This document shows positions 41,218 through 49,112 of a stretch of DNA of 64,000 nt, piece by piece. The translations under genes were made by a program, and so were the position numbers. Source of the DNA: HT1-32 sp040219025 (GTDB lineage Bacteria; Pseudomonadota; Alphaproteobacteria; Rhodospirillales; HT1-32); assembly GCA_040219025.1 (NCBI GenBank), contig JAVJTE010000031.1, positions 1 to 64,000 on the forward strand, written 5' to 3'. The notes beneath the pieces were generated by a model that saw only the letters and a list, made by a program, of their open reading frames with translations, was not told the DNA's origin and ran no database searches. Numbering within the stretch: the stretch's first letter is position 1; every line of letters begins with the position of its first letter.

Positions 41218-42081
41218 ATGGATCAGAAAATCATCGCGCTTTACGACGAATACACCCATGCGCCGCTGCCACGCCGCGTTTTCATGACCCGTCTGGCAAA
41301 GATCGTTGGCGGTACTGCTGCGGCCTATGCCCTGTTGCCGGTCCTTGAGAACCGCTACGCACAGGCTGCTATCGTCGCCGAAACCGACGACCGGATCGTG
41401 ACATCGATGACGACCTACCCGGTCGACGCAGGTGAAATGAAAGCCTATCTGGCGAAACCGGCGACCGGCAGCAACTTTCCCTCCGTCATCGTGATTCACG
41501 AAAACCGCGGACTGAACCCGCATATCAAGGATATCGCCCGCCGCTTTGCCGTTGAAGGCTATATGGCACTTGCCGTCGATGCCCTGACTCCTCTGGGCGG
41601 CACGCCTGACGACGAGGACAAGGCACGCGAGATGATCAGCAAGCTGAATATGGATGTGACGCTGCAGAGCTATATGTCTGCGGTCGATTTCCTCAGCGAT
41701 CACCCGGAAGGGAACGCCATGGTCGCCTCGGTCGGTTTCTGCTGGGGCGGAGCGATGTCGGCAAAACTCGCCGTCAACTCGGAAAACCTCGACGCGGCGG
41801 TTGTCTATTACGGCAGTGCACCGAAAAGCCATGAAGTCAGCAGCATCACCGGATCGCTGTTGCTGCATTATGCCGGGCTTGATGAGCGTATCAATGCCGG
41901 CATTCCGGAATTCGAGGCTGCTCTGAAAAAAGCCAAGATCAAATACCAGCTGCATATGTATGAGGGCGTCAACCACGCCTTCAACAACGACACCAATGCT
42001 GCACGCTACAACAAGGAAGCCGCCGATCTCGCCTGGTCGCGGACCCTTGACTTCATAAAGGTACGGCTGGCGACAGCCTGA
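41218..42081 (+). CDS. Dienelactone hydrolase-family protein with twin-arginine-like signal
   Basis: The 287-residue alpha/beta hydrolase has the DLH catalytic residues: cysteine in VGFCWGGAMS, aspartate in YAGLDERINAG, histidine in GVNHAFNNDTN. The N-terminus LPRRVFMTRLAKIVGGTAAAYALLP resembles a twin-arginine (Tat) export signal, with cleavage after AQA at about residue 56, so the enzyme may work in the periplasm or at the membrane. Many alphaproteobacterial DLH-like proteins share this. The substrate may be a lactone or ester; chlorocatechol genes are not present, so the dienelactone name is generic. The ATG at 41218 gives good ribosome-site spacing. Confidence 0.83.
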   Translation: MDQKIIALYDEYTHAPLPRRVFMTRLAKIVGGTAAAYALLPVLENRYAQAAIVAETDDRIVTSMTTYPVDAGEMKAYLAKPATGSNFPSVIVIHENRGLNPHIKDIARRFAVEGYMALAVDALTPLGGTPDDEDKAREMISKLNMDVTLQSYMSAVDFLSDHPEGNAMVASVGFCWGGAMSAKLAVNSENLDAAVVYYGSAPKSHEVSSITGSLLLHYAGLDERINAGIPEFEAALKKAKIKYQLHMYEGVNHAFNNDTNAARYNKEAADLAWSRTLDFIKVRLATA

Positions 42082-42098
42082 CCAGCACACCCCCGTCG

Positions 42099-42126
42099 TC
42101 CCTCCTTGCGCCAGCGTGAGGAGGGA
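42099..42126. repeat. Hairpin in the dienelactone hydrolase-rimO interval
   Basis: Perfect 8-base arms TCCCTCCT and AGGAGGGA flank a 12-base loop, 17 bases after the hydrolase stop. There is no T-run, so it could be a weak terminator or a degenerate member of the dispersed repeat family that also has CCTCCT/AGGAGG arms at 45278-45369. Confidence 0.35.
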
Positions 42127-42198
42127 TGATGCCCGTGGCACCGCATTCCACCTCACTCTCGGCTGGACATTCTGCCGCCGATATCCGACATAGCGCGC

Positions 42199-43554
42199 AT
42201 GAAACAGACCGCGCCAAAAGTGGGACTGGTCAGCCTTGGCTGCCCGAAAGCCCTGGTTGATTCCGAGCGTATCCTGACCCGTCTCCGGGCCGAGGGCTAC
42301 GAAGTTTCCGACAGCTATGACGGGGCCGATGCGGTTATCGTCAATACCTGTGGCTTTCTGGACAGCGCCCGCGCTGAATCACTGGAGACCATCGGTGAGG
42401 CCCTGAGCGAAAACGGCAAGGTCATCGTGACCGGCTGCATGGGTGGTGACGAGGCGACCATTCGCGGCATCCATCCGGGCGTACTTTCTGTCACCGGACC
42501 GCATCAGTACGAGGCAGTAGTCGATGCCGTGCATAACGTGCTGCCGCCGATGCACGACCCTTTCATTGATCTGGTGCCGGCGCAGGGCCTGAAGCTCACT
42601 CCCCGGCATTATGCCTATCTGAAGATTTCCGAAGGCTGCAACAATCGCTGCAGCTTCTGCATCATCCCGCAGCTGCGCGGTGACCTTGTCAGCCGACCAA
42701 TCACGGATGTGCTGAAGGAAGCTGAAAACCTGGCTCTGTCCGGCGTGCGCGAACTGCTGGTTATCTCGCAGGATACCAGCGCATACGGCGTCGACCTGAA
42801 ATATGCCGGCGGGACCTGGCAGGAGCGCGAGATCCGGACCAAATTTCTCGATCTTTGTCAGGCTCTTGGTGATCTCGGCATCTGGGTCCGCCTGCACTAC
42901 GTCTATCCCTATCCGCATGTTGACGACGTCATCCCGCTGATGGCGGACGGGCATATCCTCCCCTATCTCGACATTCCGTTCCAGCATGCCAGCCCGCGTG
43001 TGCTGAAGGCCATGCGTCGTCCCGCACATCAGGAGAAGACGCTGGACCGGATCAGACGCTGGCGTGAAATCTGTCCGGATCTGGCGCTCCGTTCTACCTT
43101 CATCGTCGGCTTCCCCGGTGAAACCGAAGACGAATTCGAGGAACTTCTGGACTGGATCGATGTCGCCCAGATCGACCGCGCCGGCTGTTTCAAATACGAG
43201 CCCGTCGACGGTGCCCCGGCCAACGCAATGGGTGAGCCGGTGGACGAGGAAGTTGTCGATTACCGCTGGTCAGCCTTCATGGAGCTTCAGCGCAAGGTCA
43301 GCGAAGACCGCATGAAAACCCGGCTCGGCAAGACCCTGGAAGTCCTGATCGACGAAGTTGACGAGGAAGGTGCAATCGGCCGTTCCTACGCTGATGCGCC
43401 GGAAATCGACGGCTGTGTATTCCTGAACGGGGAAACCCGCTTCAAGGCCGGTGATATGGTCCGCGCAAAAATCGAGAACGCCGACGAATACGATCTGTGG
43501 GGCGAAGTCGCGGAAGGCGAAAAGCCGATCCGCGCCACCCCCCTTCGCCGCTAG
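42199..43554 (+). CDS. rimO: Ribosomal protein S12 methylthiotransferase RimO
   Basis: The 451-residue radical SAM enzyme has three domains. The N-terminal UPF0004 part has GLVSLGCPKALVDSERI with the first cluster cysteine and INTCGF-like VNTCGFLDSA. The radical SAM core has CNNRCSFCIIPQLRGD (CxxxCxxC). A C-terminal TRAM-type domain ends about residue 445. It adds a methylthio group to Asp of ribosomal protein S12. The SLGCPKALVDSE motif separates it from MiaB. The stop is overlapped by 4 bases by the convergent nucleotidyltransferase. Confidence 0.94.
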   Translation: MKQTAPKVGLVSLGCPKALVDSERILTRLRAEGYEVSDSYDGADAVIVNTCGFLDSARAESLETIGEALSENGKVIVTGCMGGDEATIRGIHPGVLSVTGPHQYEAVVDAVHNVLPPMHDPFIDLVPAQGLKLTPRHYAYLKISEGCNNRCSFCIIPQLRGDLVSRPITDVLKEAENLALSGVRELLVISQDTSAYGVDLKYAGGTWQEREIRTKFLDLCQALGDLGIWVRLHYVYPYPHVDDVIPLMADGHILPYLDIPFQHASPRVLKAMRRPAHQEKTLDRIRRWREICPDLALRSTFIVGFPGETEDEFEELLDWIDVAQIDRAGCFKYEPVDGAPANAMGEPVDEEVVDYRWSAFMELQRKVSEDRMKTRLGKTLEVLIDEVDEEGAIGRSYADAPEIDGCVFLNGETRFKAGDMVRAKIENADEYDLWGEVAEGEKPIRATPLRR

Positions 43555-44324
43555 ATTACGCGGCGGATCGCCTCTTCCGAAGGTTCCTGAATCGCCGGCA
43601 GCACCTCCCTCGCGGCCTTCTCGACATCCTCCTGGAAATCGATCTCGATCCAGGGCAGACCGGTGATATCTTCCCAGCCAAACCGGTCACGTGAGCCGGT
43701 CAGCAGAATGTCGCGCAGGGCTTCTTCATACCAGTCGAAAACCTTGTTGTTCTCGATATAAAGCTGCGTCTGGGCCACAAGCTGCTCTGCGACATCCGGT
43801 GAAAACCGGAAGAAACCGACGGACTCACCACACCAGTCATAATCCGCCGACAGCCATTTGCGGAATTCGACAATCTGCTCATCACGAATACAGAGCTTTA
43901 CCGGCTCGTCACCCTGCTCGAAATCCCGGTCGACAAGGAAGCTGTTGGGGTTTTCAGCGGCCAGCAGGCGTTCCATGATCCGCACATCATACAGCACATC
44001 GCCATCCATCAGCAGCACGTCATCACCTGATGTCAGTTCCTGACGGGCATACCACAGGCTGATGATGTTACCTTCGCGAAACCGGTCGTTGAAGATCGTG
44101 CGGACCATGTCGCGGGCACCGATACGATTGATCTCGTCGACAATCTGGTCGGCCTGATAGCCGATAACGATGGTCAGCTGGCTGACACCACAGGCACGCA
44201 GCGATTCGATGTGACGCTGCAGCAAGGTCTTGCCGCCGAATTTCAGGAGAACCTTGGGCGGGTGATCGCCGCTCTCTCCAACCAGTCGGCTGCCGACGCC
44301 GGCTGCAAGCATGATCGCTTTCAT
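43551..44324 (-). CDS. Nucleotidyltransferase, candidate CTP:2-aminoethylphosphonate (PntC) or phosphocholine cytidylyltransferase
   Basis: The 257-residue protein has the sugar-nucleotide-transferase fold: MKAIMLAAGVGSRL (nucleotide loop, variant of LAAGxGxR), PPKVLLKFGGKTLLQRHIESL, VIGYQADQIVDEI, the metal-binding aspartates in VLLMDGDVLYD, and ESVGFFRF. The short length and lack of a C-terminal sugar-binding beta-helix resemble LicC-type enzymes. In bacteria with PEP mutase, a homologue (PntC) makes CMP-2-aminoethylphosphonate. Such a pairing exists here: PEP mutase is 1.2 kb to the right. The assignment as PntC is inference from context; phosphocholine or an unrelated alcohol phosphate is possible. 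The ATG at 44324 is preferred. Confidence 0.7.
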   Translation of the reverse strand: MKAIMLAAGVGSRLVGESGDHPPKVLLKFGGKTLLQRHIESLRACGVSQLTIVIGYQADQIVDEINRIGARDMVRTIFNDRFREGNIISLWYARQELTSGDDVLLMDGDVLYDVRIMERLLAAENPNSFLVDRDFEQGDEPVKLCIRDEQIVEFRKWLSADYDWCGESVGFFRFSPDVAEQLVAQTQLYIENNKVFDWYEEALRDILLTGSRDRFGWEDITGLPWIEIDFQEDVEKAAREVLPAIQEPSEEAIRRVI

Positions 44325-44443
44325 CTGACCTGTCGCTCCTGCAGAAATCAAAACAGACAAGAAGTCTGGAAACCCGGGGTATATCGCCGCATGCTGTTCT
44401 CTGCAACCCGGCTGACATAATCAGCCATCAACCTGAGAGCACC

Positions 44444-45247
44444 ATGACCACCGACAAGAGCTATATTTTCACGCAAGGTACAGCGCCGCTGCTGGTCAGC
44501 ATGCCGCATGACGGCACCGGGCTGCCCGATGACATTGCCGTGACCATGACCGACACCGCCCGCACGGTGCCGGATACCGACTGGCATATGCGCAAACTCT
44601 ACGATTTTGCGACCGAACTCGGTGCCAGCATCCTGCGCCCGGTCAACTCCCGCTATGTGGTCGATCTTAACCGTCCGCCCGATGGTGCCTCGCTTTATCC
44701 CGGCCAGCGGGTGACCGAACTTTGCCCGACCTGGATGTTCGATGGCGACCCGGTCTACCTGCCCGGCAAGGAACCGGACCAGGCCGAGATCGAACGGCGG
44801 GTCGGGCTTTACTGGCACCCCTACCATCAGAAGGTCCAGGAAGAATTGCAGCGCCTCAAAACAGAGCACGGCGTGGCGATGCTGTTCGAAGCCCACTCGA
44901 TCCGCGGCCATGTGCCCGAACTGTTTGAAGGCCGCCTGCCGGACCTGAATCTCGGCACCAACAAGGGGGCGGCCTGTGATCCGGTCCTCGAATCCCGTCT
45001 CGCCGAAATCGCCGCCAATGCCGGTCCCTTCACCGGCGTCACCAACGGGCGGTTTACCGGCGGCTACCTGACCCGCATCAATGGCCGCCCGGCTGAAAAT
45101 ATCCACGCAGTGCAGCTGGAGCAGGTTCAGGACACCTATATGGACGAATTCCCGCCCTTTTCCTGGCGACCGGACAAGGCTGCGAAAGTGCAGCCCTATA
45201 ACCGCGCCCTGATCGAATGCATGCTCGACTGGGCCGCCGGAAAATAG
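44444..45247 (+). CDS. N-formylglutamate amidohydrolase-family protein (HutG-like)
   Basis: The 267-residue protein matches N-formylglutamate deformylase: SMPHDGTGLPDDIA near the start, DTDWHMRKLYDFATELGASIL, VVDLNRPPDGASLYPGQ, LFEAHSIRGHVPELFEGRLPDLNLGTNKGAACD, and FTGGYLTRING. These carry the predicted metal-binding aspartate and histidines. In histidine breakdown (HutG) it splits N-formylglutamate. No hutU/hutH genes are present here, so substrate or context may differ. It lies divergent from the nucleotidyltransferase (119 bases) and upstream of the PEP mutase, but a large repeat separates it from that gene. Confidence 0.8.
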   Translation: MTTDKSYIFTQGTAPLLVSMPHDGTGLPDDIAVTMTDTARTVPDTDWHMRKLYDFATELGASILRPVNSRYVVDLNRPPDGASLYPGQRVTELCPTWMFDGDPVYLPGKEPDQAEIERRVGLYWHPYHQKVQEELQRLKTEHGVAMLFEAHSIRGHVPELFEGRLPDLNLGTNKGAACDPVLESRLAEIAANAGPFTGVTNGRFTGGYLTRINGRPAENIHAVQLEQVQDTYMDEFPPFSWRPDKAAKVQPYNRALIECMLDWAAGK

Positions 45248-45277
45248 TCCTGCATGCGGGGGTCCGGCGGAAAAACA

Positions 45278-45369
45278 TCCTTCGAGACGGGCTTTCATCC
45301 CTCCTCAGGATAAAGTTCCTCTATTAGCCTTCCTTATTCTGAGGAGGTGCAGAGCACCGTCTCGAAGGA
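45278..45369. repeat. Nested palindromic repeat (alphaproteobacterial dispersed element)
   Basis: Outer perfect arms of 13 bases (45278-45290 TCCTTCGAGACGG and 45357-45369) enclose inner arms of 14 bases with one mismatch (45300-45313 CCTCCTCAGGATAA and 45334-45347). The composition 'TCCTTCGAGACGG...CCTCCTCAGGAT' is characteristic of a palindromic repeat found hundreds of times in some alphaproteobacterial genomes between genes. Transcribed, it would form a long hairpin. Its origin is probably a non-autonomous, transposase-mobilised element. Confidence 0.7.
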
Positions 45370-45508
45370 CCTGGTTCAGAGAAGACTCAACCACTCGCGC
45401 CATCCTCCTGAACCGGCATTACCGGGTTATATCCGGGGTCCGAGCGGATCTCCGTCCTATCTCCGGACTTGCATCATCAGGTCCGGCCCTTTACCAAGCA
45501 TTTAATCA

Positions 45509-45527
45509 ATCTATGTATACCATAGAT
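45509..45527. promoter_or_regulatory. Operator candidate upstream of PEP mutase
   Basis: ATCTATG (45509-45515) and CATAGAT (45521-45527) are a perfect 7-base dyad around TATAC. GntR-type regulators favour such TATGTATACCATA-like sites. It lies 26 bases before the pepM start in an AT-rich promoter zone. No regulator gene is nearby, so the binding factor is unknown. Confidence 0.4.
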
Positions 45528-45552
45528 AATTTCTATATTACTGGAGCCCGGT

Positions 45553-46491
45553 ATGAGCCTTCACCCCTTCCCGACCGCAATTACACCCAGCAACAAGTTT
45601 GCGAAACTCCGCGACATACTGACCAGCGACGGTCTCCGTTTCATCATGGAGGCGCATAACGGCCTGTCGGCGAAAATTGTCGAGGAGACGGGTTTTGAGG
45701 GCATCTGGGCTTCCGGTCTGTCGATTTCGGCAGCCCTTGGTGTACGTGACAGCAACGAAGCCTCATGGACACAGGTCCTCGAAGTGCTCGAATTCATGTC
45801 GGACGCGACCGGCATCCCGATTCTGCTCGACGGCGATACCGGCTATGGCAACTTCAACAACATGCGTCGCCTTGTCACAAAGCTTTGCCAGCGCGGTGTC
45901 GCCGGTGTCTGCATCGAGGACAAGCTGTTCCCGAAAACCAACAGCTTTCTTGGCGAAGCCCAGCCGCTGGCAGACATCGACGAATTCTGCGGCAAGATCA
46001 AAGCCGGCAAGGACAGCCAGCTGGACGACAATTTCTCCATTGTGGCCCGGATCGAGGCGCTGATTTCCGGCTGGGGCGTTGACGAGGCGTTGCACCGCGC
46101 CGAAGCCTATCATCAGGCCGGGGCGGATGCTGTGCTGATCCATTCAAAGAAGGCTGACCCGTCAGAAATCTTCGCCTTCACGAAAGCCTGGGACAATCGT
46201 TGCCCGGTCGTCATCGTGCCGACAATGTACTACGAGACCCCGACCGAGGACTTCCGCGCCGCCGGTGTCTCCACCGTCATCTGGGCCAATCACAATCTGC
46301 GTTCGGTCATTCATGCCATGCAGGAAACCAGCCGCCGGATTTTCGAAAACCAGACACTGGCCGGGATCGAGGCTGAACTGCCGACCGTGAAAGAAGTCTT
46401 CCGTCTTGCCGGCAACGCCGAACTGGCCGACGCCGAAGCCCGCTACCTGCCGCAGAGCGGTCAGCGCCCGACCGCCCTGCGTGCTGTCTGA
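45553..46491 (+). CDS. Phosphoenolpyruvate mutase (phosphonate biosynthesis)
   Basis: The 312-residue TIM-barrel protein of the isocitrate lyase/PEP mutase superfamily carries the diagnostic VCIEDKLFPKTNSFLG (the EDKxFPKxNS motif, about residues 119-134), along with LLDGDTGYGNFNNMRR. It converts PEP into phosphonopyruvate, the first step of almost all phosphonate biosynthesis. The next gene, 40 bases on, encodes the phosphonopyruvate decarboxylase that pulls this unfavourable reaction forward. A GGAG ribosome site precedes the ATG. The motif separates it from methylisocitrate lyase and oxaloacetate hydrolase relatives. Confidence 0.9.
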   Translation: MSLHPFPTAITPSNKFAKLRDILTSDGLRFIMEAHNGLSAKIVEETGFEGIWASGLSISAALGVRDSNEASWTQVLEVLEFMSDATGIPILLDGDTGYGNFNNMRRLVTKLCQRGVAGVCIEDKLFPKTNSFLGEAQPLADIDEFCGKIKAGKDSQLDDNFSIVARIEALISGWGVDEALHRAEAYHQAGADAVLIHSKKADPSEIFAFTKAWDNRCPVVIVPTMYYETPTEDFRAAGVSTVIWANHNLRSVIHAMQETSRRIFENQTLAGIEAELPTVKEVFRLAGNAELADAEARYLPQSGQRPTALRAV

Positions 46492-46531
46492 ACCGGCTTG
46501 TCCGGCGGACAGGGCGGAGTAACCTTCAGCC

Positions 46532-47680
46532 ATGATCGAAGCTGATGACTTTCTCGATCCCGCCCGCAAGGCCGGGATCGATTTCTTCACGGGCGTTCCC
46601 TGCTCGTTCCTGACCCCGGTCATCAACCGGGTGATCTCCCGCCCCGACCTCGCTTATGTCGGGGCAGCCAGCGAGGGGGAAGCCGTCGGCATTGCCGCCG
46701 GGGCCTGGCTGGCCGGCAGACGGACCGCCGTCATGTGCCAGAACTCCGGCCTTGGCAATGCGGTCAATCCGCTGACATCCCTGAACCATCCGTTCGATAT
46801 TCCTACCCTGTTCATCACCACATGGCGGGGAGAGCCGGGTCTTGGCGACGAGCCCCAGCATGAACTGATGGGCCAGATTACGTCGCGGCTGTTCCAGACC
46901 ATGCAGATCGCCAGCCGCAGCTTTCCCAAAACAGCCGAGGCAACAGGCCCGGCCATCGCCGATGCCATCGCGTCAATGGATCGCTTCAACCGCCCCTTCG
47001 CCTTTATTATGGCGAAAGGCACTGTCGCCGATAACGATCTCGATCAGTTGCCGATGGCCCGCCGGGCCAACTGCGAACGGGCTGATCTGTCTGACGGCGG
47101 TGACAGCCCGACCCGGGCCGGGGCTCTGGAACGCCTGCTCGGCATCGTGCCGGACAATGCGGCGATCATCGCCACCACCGGCAAATGCGGCCGGGAACTC
47201 TTCACCCTCGCCGACCGGCCCCAGCATCTCTATATGGTCGGTGCGATGGGCTGTGCCTCGGGTGTCGGACTCGGCACATCTCTCAACACAGAACGTCCGG
47301 TCATCGTGCTGGATGGCGATGGCGCTGCCCTGATGAAGCTCGGCAGCCTTGCCACCATCGGCGCATATGGCAGATCAAACCTGATCCATGTGGTGCTCGA
47401 TAATGGCGTGCATGATTCAACCGGCGGACAGGCCACCGTCTCCCCCGTGGTAGATTTCGCCATAGCGGCACAAGCCTGCAATTACGGCCTCAGCCTGACC
47501 ACTGACAGCGCCGCAAGCTTTGAAGCTGCGATGAAACAGGCGCTGTCCCGCCTGGCAAATCCCGGTCCCACCCTGATCCATCTGCGCATCCGCCCCGGCT
47601 CGCTGAACCCGCTCGGCCGCCCGACCGTAAAGCCGCGCGATGTCGCCCGGCGGTTCCGGGATTTCGTCACCGCCGGGTGA
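46532..47680 (+). CDS. Phosphonopyruvate decarboxylase
   Basis: The 382-residue protein is a thiamine diphosphate enzyme: an N-terminal half with FTGVPCSFLTPVINRVI, GAASEGEAVGIAAGAWLAG (catalytic glutamate region) and QNSGLGNAVNPLTSL, and a C-terminal half with the ThDP motif IVLDGDGAALMKLGSLATIGAYGRSNLIHVVLDNGVHDSTGGQ (GDG ... NN-type). It turns phosphonopyruvate into phosphonoacetaldehyde. With PEP mutase it forms the standard pair. No aminoethylphosphonate transaminase is adjacent, so the step to 2-aminoethylphosphonate must be encoded elsewhere or a different branch is used. The GDGA motif confirms the cofactor. Confidence 0.9.
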   Translation: MIEADDFLDPARKAGIDFFTGVPCSFLTPVINRVISRPDLAYVGAASEGEAVGIAAGAWLAGRRTAVMCQNSGLGNAVNPLTSLNHPFDIPTLFITTWRGEPGLGDEPQHELMGQITSRLFQTMQIASRSFPKTAEATGPAIADAIASMDRFNRPFAFIMAKGTVADNDLDQLPMARRANCERADLSDGGDSPTRAGALERLLGIVPDNAAIIATTGKCGRELFTLADRPQHLYMVGAMGCASGVGLGTSLNTERPVIVLDGDGAALMKLGSLATIGAYGRSNLIHVVLDNGVHDSTGGQATVSPVVDFAIAAQACNYGLSLTTDSAASFEAAMKQALSRLANPGPTLIHLRIRPGSLNPLGRPTVKPRDVARRFRDFVTAG

Positions 47681-47778
47681 GACCCGGGTAGTCCGCAAAC
47701 AGAAGAAGTGAATTTCACCGACAGGACAGCTTTTCACAGCCCCTGTTTTACGCTAAACAACCGCCCTCACGCACAGAA

Positions 47779-47854
<76 letters not shown>

Positions 47855-48099
47855 TTTCATCCCGGTTTATTCTGTGGAATTTTCATCGTGAAGACTCAAT
47901 CTGCCTCCTGCTCAGGCTGCGTTTGCTGAATGTTCTGATTATTCAGCCCCAGGTGTTTTCATCTGGTCGCAGGGGTTGTATATCTCGGCAGTGTCAGGTG
48001 ACCTGGGAAATCGCAGATCAGGTGAACACCCCGGCAGGCCCCTGCTGGGCTGTTGTGTATGTGGAAGGTTGCGTGCCACCCTGGCGTGAATACCCTGTC

Positions 48100-48175
48100 G
48101 GCGCGGTGGTAGAGCTGGTTCATGCACCGGACTGCAAATCCGGGGACACCGGTTCGAATCCGGTCCGCGCCTCCA
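48100..48175 (+). tRNA. tRNA-Cys (anticodon GCA)
   Basis: The acceptor stem GGCGCGG/CCGCGCC pairs fully, the anticodon stem CCGGA/TCCGG flanks CTGCAAA (anticodon GCA), and the T-arm has CCGG-TTCGAATC-CCGG. The encoded end is TCCA. The D-arm (GTAGAGCTGGTTCATGC) is weakly paired, as often seen in tRNA-Cys. The 245 bases between it and tRNA-Thr hold no clear gene. Confidence 0.93.
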
Positions 48176-48196
48176 GCCCGTCTTTACGACCTGAAG

Positions 48197-48523
48197 CTAT
48201 TTCACCGTCATCACCGCAGTCGTCGAATAGGTGCTTCCGTCATCGTCGAACCAGGTGAACAGAAACTCGCCGGTTCTCTCTGCCCGCATGTAGAATGACA
48301 GATAAGGGTTGGCAGAGATTGCCGGCTCAAGGGCAACATCGATCACCGGCTGGCCATCAAAGGTTGCGGTGAAACGGTTGATGATATGGCGCGGTATCTT
48401 GCCGCCTTTCCCGTCCGGTCGCTGACCGGATTCCATCCTGTGCGTGATCAGGGTCTTGATCTCGACGATCTCGCCCTTTCGGGCGGTCTCAGGAACCCTG
48501 GCGCGGGGGCGTGAACCAATCAT
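48197..48523 (-). CDS. soxZ: Sulfur-carrier complex subunit SoxZ
   Basis: The 108-residue protein matches SoxZ: RVPETARKGEIVEIKTLITHRMESGQR near the start (K.E...I.TLI.H.MESG.R), IPRHIINRFTATFDG, and FLFTWFDDDGST near the C-terminus. SoxZ pairs with SoxY to carry sulfur intermediates covalently during thiosulfate oxidation in the periplasm. It is 4 bases after soxY. No soxXA, soxB or soxCD genes are present, so this pair probably serves a different or partial pathway. Confidence 0.9.
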   Translation of the reverse strand: MIGSRPRARVPETARKGEIVEIKTLITHRMESGQRPDGKGGKIPRHIINRFTATFDGQPVIDVALEPAISANPYLSFYMRAERTGEFLFTWFDDDGSTYSTTAVMTVK

Positions 48524-48527
48524 TCTG

Positions 48528-48977
48528 CTATACCCCGCATCCGCCGACAGTTACCGTCACTGCAACCGCGCGGGACAGGTAACGTCCGTCGCTCAGTTCA
48601 GCCACGGCGAACAGGCGCTGGCTTCGCGCCAGTCTGATCCGCGTGGAAATCGACGCCCTGCCGCTTGCCGGTGTAAAGCGGGCGGTGATCACGCCCGGTA
48701 ACGGATTGCTCTCGCTGATCACCGTGATCCGCCGGACATGGTCCTGTTCGGTCATTGGTGATTCAACAGAGACAGTCATCGGTACCACAAACCCGTCTTC
48801 GGCAATCTGCGGCAGATCAAGGGTCAGCAGGGGGCTGTCGACCGGAACCGCCCCGCCGGTGAATTTCGCAATTTCGTCAGCGACCCGCCCGGCGTCGGCC
48901 AGCACGGCGCTGGGCCAGGCCACCGTACAGACGGCCAGCCCGCCTGCCCCGCGCAATACAGATCGCCTGCTGAACAT
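48528..48977 (-). CDS. soxY: Sulfur-carrier subunit SoxY with Tat signal
   Basis: The 149-residue protein has a twin-arginine signal (MFSRRSVLRGAGGLAVCTVA, about residues 1-20, then a cleavage region near VLADA) and ends in GGCGV. In SoxY the C-terminal cysteine of GGCGG carries the sulfur; here the last residue is V, an unusual variant, with the cysteine kept. The core is SoxY-like (LTLDLPQIAEDGFVVPMTVSVES). The Tat route fits export as a folded complex with SoxZ, which follows immediately. The ATG at 48977 is taken as the start of the signal. Confidence 0.87.
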   Translation of the reverse strand: MFSRRSVLRGAGGLAVCTVAWPSAVLADAGRVADEIAKFTGGAVPVDSPLLTLDLPQIAEDGFVVPMTVSVESPMTEQDHVRRITVISESNPLPGVITARFTPASGRASISTRIRLARSQRLFAVAELSDGRYLSRAVAVTVTVGGCGV

Positions 48978-49112
48978 GAACACTCCGCCATCTTTTTCTA
49001 CAGTCATGCGGACTCCGGCTGCGGCCTCACCTCACATACCCGGCAATACTATCGTGAAAGCCGGTGGTCTGAAATATCACTCACCGAAGCGTGAAATGAC
49101 GGCCAGCATAAA

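Larger units (their letters stand above)
45248..45552. other. Intergenic region with a dispersed repeat and the PEP mutase promoter
   Basis: The 305 bases hold a 92-base nested inverted repeat (45278-45369) and, on the right, an AT-rich zone with a 7-base dyad (45509-45527) just before the pepM ribosome site GGAG. I see no gene on either strand. Confidence 0.6.

Noticed and set aside
47855..48099. A further tRNA between tRNA-Thr and tRNA-Cys
   Set aside because: No cloverleaf could be drawn; nothing like a T-arm GGTTCRA is present outside the two tRNAs.
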